In this document: in pieces, positions 7,614 to 9,282 of the stretch
Position numbering within the stretch: position 1 is the stretch's first letter
Layout: each line of letters begins with the position of its first letter
Source: an uncultured Clostridia bacterium
GTDB taxonomy: Bacteria; Bacillota; Clostridia; Oscillospirales; Acutalibacteraceae
Direction of reading: 5' to 3'
Length of the DNA stretch: 9,282 nucleotides
Assembly (NCBI GenBank): GCA_937901145.1
Contig: CALCHE010000171.1
Location: 1 to 9,282, forward strand
The notes under the pieces: generated by a model
What the model saw: the letters and a program-made list of their open reading frames with translations, nothing else
The model's database searches: none
Told to the model about the DNA's origin: nothing
Made by a program: the position numbers and the translations under genes

Positions 7614-7626
7614 TTAACACTGTTAA
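7614..7626. promoter_or_regulatory. Perfect dyad at the operon start site, likely MarR operator
   Basis: TTAACA-C-TGTTAA is a perfect inverted repeat placed just downstream of the -10 box, over the expected transcript start. MarR repressors commonly bind such AT-rich dyads at their own promoters. A near-copy lies at 7791-7810. Confidence 0.7.
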
Positions 7627-7628
7627 GT

Positions 7629-7657
7629 AATATATCACAGTACGGGTTTTAATTCAA
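7629..7657 (-). promoter_or_regulatory. Promoter of the MarR-ectodomain-ABC operon
   Basis: On the minus strand -35 TTGAAT (7657-7652) and -10 TATATT (7634-7629) are 17 nt apart, and the -10 is preceded by TGA, an extended -10 form. No other promoter is seen before the end of the operon, so all three genes should share it. Confidence 0.75.
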
Positions 7658-7790
7658 TAGTAAAACTGCTTTTTAGTATAAATCTATAAATTGTTAAAAA
7701 ATTCAGAACAAATGCGTATTACTTAGGTTATTTTGCCCACAAAATAAACCATTGTAATTATAACCGTCAACTATAAATGAAGTTTAAAGA
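7658..7790. other. AT-rich centre of the divergent control region
   Basis: This stretch lies between the minus-strand promoter and the second operator copy. It is strongly AT-rich and shows no open reading frame or ribosome site worth calling. A lone TGTTAA half-site is at 7692-7697. The wider gap between the two MarR genes is 341 nt (7589-7929) and its content is given in the neighbouring promoter and operator entries. Confidence 0.5.
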
Positions 7791-7810
7791 TATTTAATAC
7801 TGTTAATTAT
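7791..7810. promoter_or_regulatory. Near-copy of the first MarR operator
   Basis: TATTTAATACTGTTAATTAT matches 17 of 20 positions with 7611-7630, exactly 180 nt away and in the same orientation. The dyad core TTAATA-C-TGTTAA has one arm mismatch. It sits about 43 nt upstream of the -35 box of the plus-strand promoter, so it could let the first MarR protein act on both operons. Confidence 0.55.
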
Positions 7811-7852
7811 CAGAGACTATCGATAAAGTCACACATTTTTCTGCTCTTTTTA

Positions 7853-7881
7853 TTGACAAAAAACTACTGTCTGCATATAAT
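7853..7881 (+). promoter_or_regulatory. Consensus promoter of the MarR-ABC exporter operon
   Basis: TTGACA (7853-7858) and TATAAT (7876-7881) are both perfect consensus, separated by exactly 17 nt. Such a strong promoter in front of a MarR gene implies tight repression, which the two operators immediately downstream could provide. Confidence 0.9.
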
Positions 7882-7884
7882 ATA

Positions 7885-7900
7885 TGTTAGCAAACTAACA
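7885..7900. promoter_or_regulatory. Operator 1 at the exporter promoter
   Basis: TGTTAG-CAAA-CTAACA is a perfect inverted repeat that begins 3 nt after the -10 box and covers the expected start site. It is the likely binding site of the MarR protein encoded just downstream. Confidence 0.75.
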
Positions 7901-7914
7901 GTTCGCACACTAAC
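7901..7914. promoter_or_regulatory. Operator 2, tandem copy of operator 1
   Basis: GTTCGCACACTAAC repeats GTTAGCAAACTAAC (7886-7899) at 12 of 14 positions with a 15-nt period. It is itself a dyad with one mismatch. It lies in the leader just before the AAAAGGAGG ribosome site at 7916-7924. Confidence 0.65.
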
Positions 7915-7929
7915 TAAAAGGAGGCTCTT

Positions 7930-8382
7930 ATGGAAGACAGACGAATCGGCTTCGAGCTTCACCGCTCCTCGCGTATCGTGAAAAGATATATGGACAACGA
8001 TGCATCGAAAAGCTATGTGGAAAAGATAACGGGTACCCACGGCAGAGTAATCGGCTGGCTGTACCGTAACCGACACAGGGATATTTTTCAGAAGGACTTC
8101 GAAAAGGAGTTTGACATCAGACGCTCCACAGCCAGTAAAATCCTGTCCCTGATGGAAAGCAACGACCTTATACTGAGAGAAAGTGTCCCCTACGACGCAC
8201 GTCTTAAAAGAATTATCCTCACACCGAAAGCTCTGGAGGTTCAGAGTGTAGTGGAAAACGCCTTCGGCAGAATGGAAGAAAAAATCAAAGAAGGCATAAC
8301 TGAAGAGGAGCTTGCGGTCTTTTTCCGTGTCCTCGATAAGGTAAATAAGAATATGGAAAGGAATGACAGCAAAAATGATTAA
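7930..8382 (+). CDS. MarR-family regulator of the downstream ABC exporter
   Basis: A 150-residue MarR protein. The winged helix is at about 50-98: RDIFQKDFEKEFDIRRSTASKILSLME has the recognition helix (about 64-77), followed by the wing ESVPYDARLKRIILT, which carries the conserved D-x-R (D89, R91). The start at 7930 is fixed by AAAAGGAGG (7916-7924) 5 nt upstream. The gene overlaps the ABC exporter start by 8 nt, indicating translational coupling. In Clostridia, MarR genes directly before MsbA-like exporters usually act as autorepressors released by drugs or other small molecules; the ligand here is unknown. It shares little sequence with the MarR at 7151-7588 outside the fold. Confidence 0.92.
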   Translation: MEDRRIGFELHRSSRIVKRYMDNDASKSYVEKITGTHGRVIGWLYRNRHRDIFQKDFEKEFDIRRSTASKILSLMESNDLILRESVPYDARLKRIILTPKALEVQSVVENAFGRMEEKIKEGITEEELAVFFRVLDKVNKNMERNDSKND

Positions 8383-9282
8383 ACGGCTTTCAAAGTGTAT
8401 AAGAGAATATAAAGCTCTTACCTGGCTTACTCCCCTGTTTATGTCATTGGAGGTAACCATGGAGGTTTTCATCCCCATGCTTATGGGTAAGCTCATCGAT
8501 AACGGTATTTATAAAACCGACACAAGCTATGTGGTAAAAATAGGAGTGCTTCTTCTCGTACTCTGCTCCTTCAGCCTTTTCGCAGGCGTGGCAGGCGGTG
8601 TGACGGCTGCCAAGGCATCCTCGGGCTTTGCGAAAAATTTACGCCACGATATGTTCCATAACATTCAGAGCTTTTCTTTCGCAAACATCGACAAATTCTC
8701 TACCTCAGGTCTGGTTACAAGACTTACCACCGACGTAACAAATCTGCAGAACTCCTTTCAGATGATAATAAGAATAGCCGTCCGCTCCCCTGCGATGCTT
8801 CTTTTCTCTCTGGGTATGGCTCTTTCCATCAATCCTAAGGTTTCACTGGTCTTCGTGGCTATCGTTCCCGTTCTCGGACTTGCTTTAGGCTTCATCGTTT
8901 CCAAAGCTCATCCGAACTTCAAAAAGCTTTTCAAAACCTACGACAAATTAAACAGCGTGGTCAATGAAAATCTCCACGGTATACGAGTAGTAAAATCCTT
9001 CGTAAGAGAGGATGAGGAAGAGAAAAAGTTCGGCGCTGTTTCCGATAAAATCTATTCCCTTTCCAAAAAAGCAGAGGGCATCATCGCCTTCAATGCCCCC
9101 GTTATGCAGTTCAGCTCCTATCTGTGTATGATACTTATTGCCTGGTTCGGTGCTAATCTCATCATAAAGACAAATGCCGTCGATATGACCACAGGTGAGC
9201 TTTTCTCCCTTATCAACTATACTATGCAGATTCTGATGAACCTGATGAGTCTTTCTATGATTTTCGTTATGCTCACCATGTC
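8375..9282 (+). CDS. Type I ABC exporter subunit (MsbA/LmrA-like), cut by window edge
   Basis: The first 302 residues belong to the ABC transmembrane domain of a multidrug-type exporter. Hydrophobic segments are at about 15-38, 54-80, 130-175 (two) and 240-262, with the sixth starting near 285. Between them are the family's cytoplasmic-loop motifs, TSGLVTRLTTDVTNLQN (110-126) and ENLHGIRVVKSFVRED (198-213). The ATP-binding domain should follow outside the window. ATG 8375 is preceded by AAAGGA at 8357-8362, spacing 12 nt; ATG 8363 in the same frame is an alternative but sits against that site. The gene overlaps the MarR gene by 8 nt. Such genes often come in pairs forming a heterodimeric exporter, which would need sequence to the right to confirm. 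Substrate unknown. Confidence 0.93.
   Translation, partial: MIKRLSKCIREYKALTWLTPLFMSLEVTMEVFIPMLMGKLIDNGIYKTDTSYVVKIGVLLLVLCSFSLFAGVAGGVTAAKASSGFAKNLRHDMFHNIQSFSFANIDKFSTSGLVTRLTTDVTNLQNSFQMIIRIAVRSPAMLLFSLGMALSINPKVSLVFVAIVPVLGLALGFIVSKAHPNFKKLFKTYDKLNSVVNENLHGIRVVKSFVREDEEEKKFGAVSDKIYSLSKKAEGIIAFNAPVMQFSSYLCMILIAWFGANLIIKTNAVDMTTGELFSLINYTMQILMNLMSLSMIFVMLTM

Noticed and set aside
7752..7785. Possible second minus-strand promoter with TTGACG close to TATAAT
   Set aside because: The two boxes are only 2 nt apart, and pairing either with another box at 16-18 nt gives a poor match.
7864..8496. 210-residue minus-strand reading frame over the second MarR gene
   Set aside because: It lies antisense to a clear MarR gene and the ABC start, has no ribosome site, and would cross the promoter and operators of the plus-strand operon.
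1..9282. CRISPR array, tRNA, rRNA, transposase or phage genes
   Set aside because: No spaced direct repeats, clover-leaf sequences, transposase motifs or phage structural genes were seen on either strand.

Overview
The window looks like chromosome from a low-to-mid GC Clostridia bacterium (Firmicutes), plausibly a gut Ruminococcaceae/Oscillospiraceae-type organism. The reasons are strong AGGAGG-type ribosome sites, sigma-A-like promoters, an IscR-IscS pair with a translational overlap, MarR-controlled ABC exporters, and AT-rich intergenic DNA around coding DNA of about mid-40s % GC by eye. The exact taxon cannot be fixed from this sequence.

Layout, left to right. (1) 1-1454, minus strand: an iscR-iscS operon for iron-sulfur cluster supply. 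IscR starts at 1387 behind a clear promoter with a perfect dyad at the start site. iscS starts inside the iscR stop codon (ATGA) and runs off the left edge just before its catalytic cysteine loop. (2) 1455-1730: non-coding DNA, with a GC-richer patch of unknown nature. (3) 7657-1731, minus strand: a tight three-gene operon made of a MarR regulator, a large secreted and membrane-anchored protein with two copies of an unrecognised module of about 390 residues, and a MacB/FtsX-type ABC protein with ATPase and permease in one chain and an unusually large extracellular domain. It ends in a strong hairpin terminator 2 nt after the last stop codon. (4) 7589-7929: a divergent control region with two good promoters and at least four operator-like dyads. 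(5) 7930-9282, plus strand: a second MarR regulator overlapping the start of a type I ABC exporter subunit, cut by the right edge before its ATPase domain.

How the genes may work together. The three-gene operon looks like one functional unit: a repressor that opens expression on a signal, an extracellular duplicated-domain protein held by one C-terminal membrane helix, and an FtsX-type ABC machine whose extracellular domain could contact it. No function could be recognised for the duplicated module, so this operon is the best candidate for an undescribed system here. The divergent MarR-ABC operon looks like a common multidrug or peptide exporter unit. A near-copy of the first MarR operator lies 180 bp away, upstream of the second promoter, so the two units may be cross-regulated.
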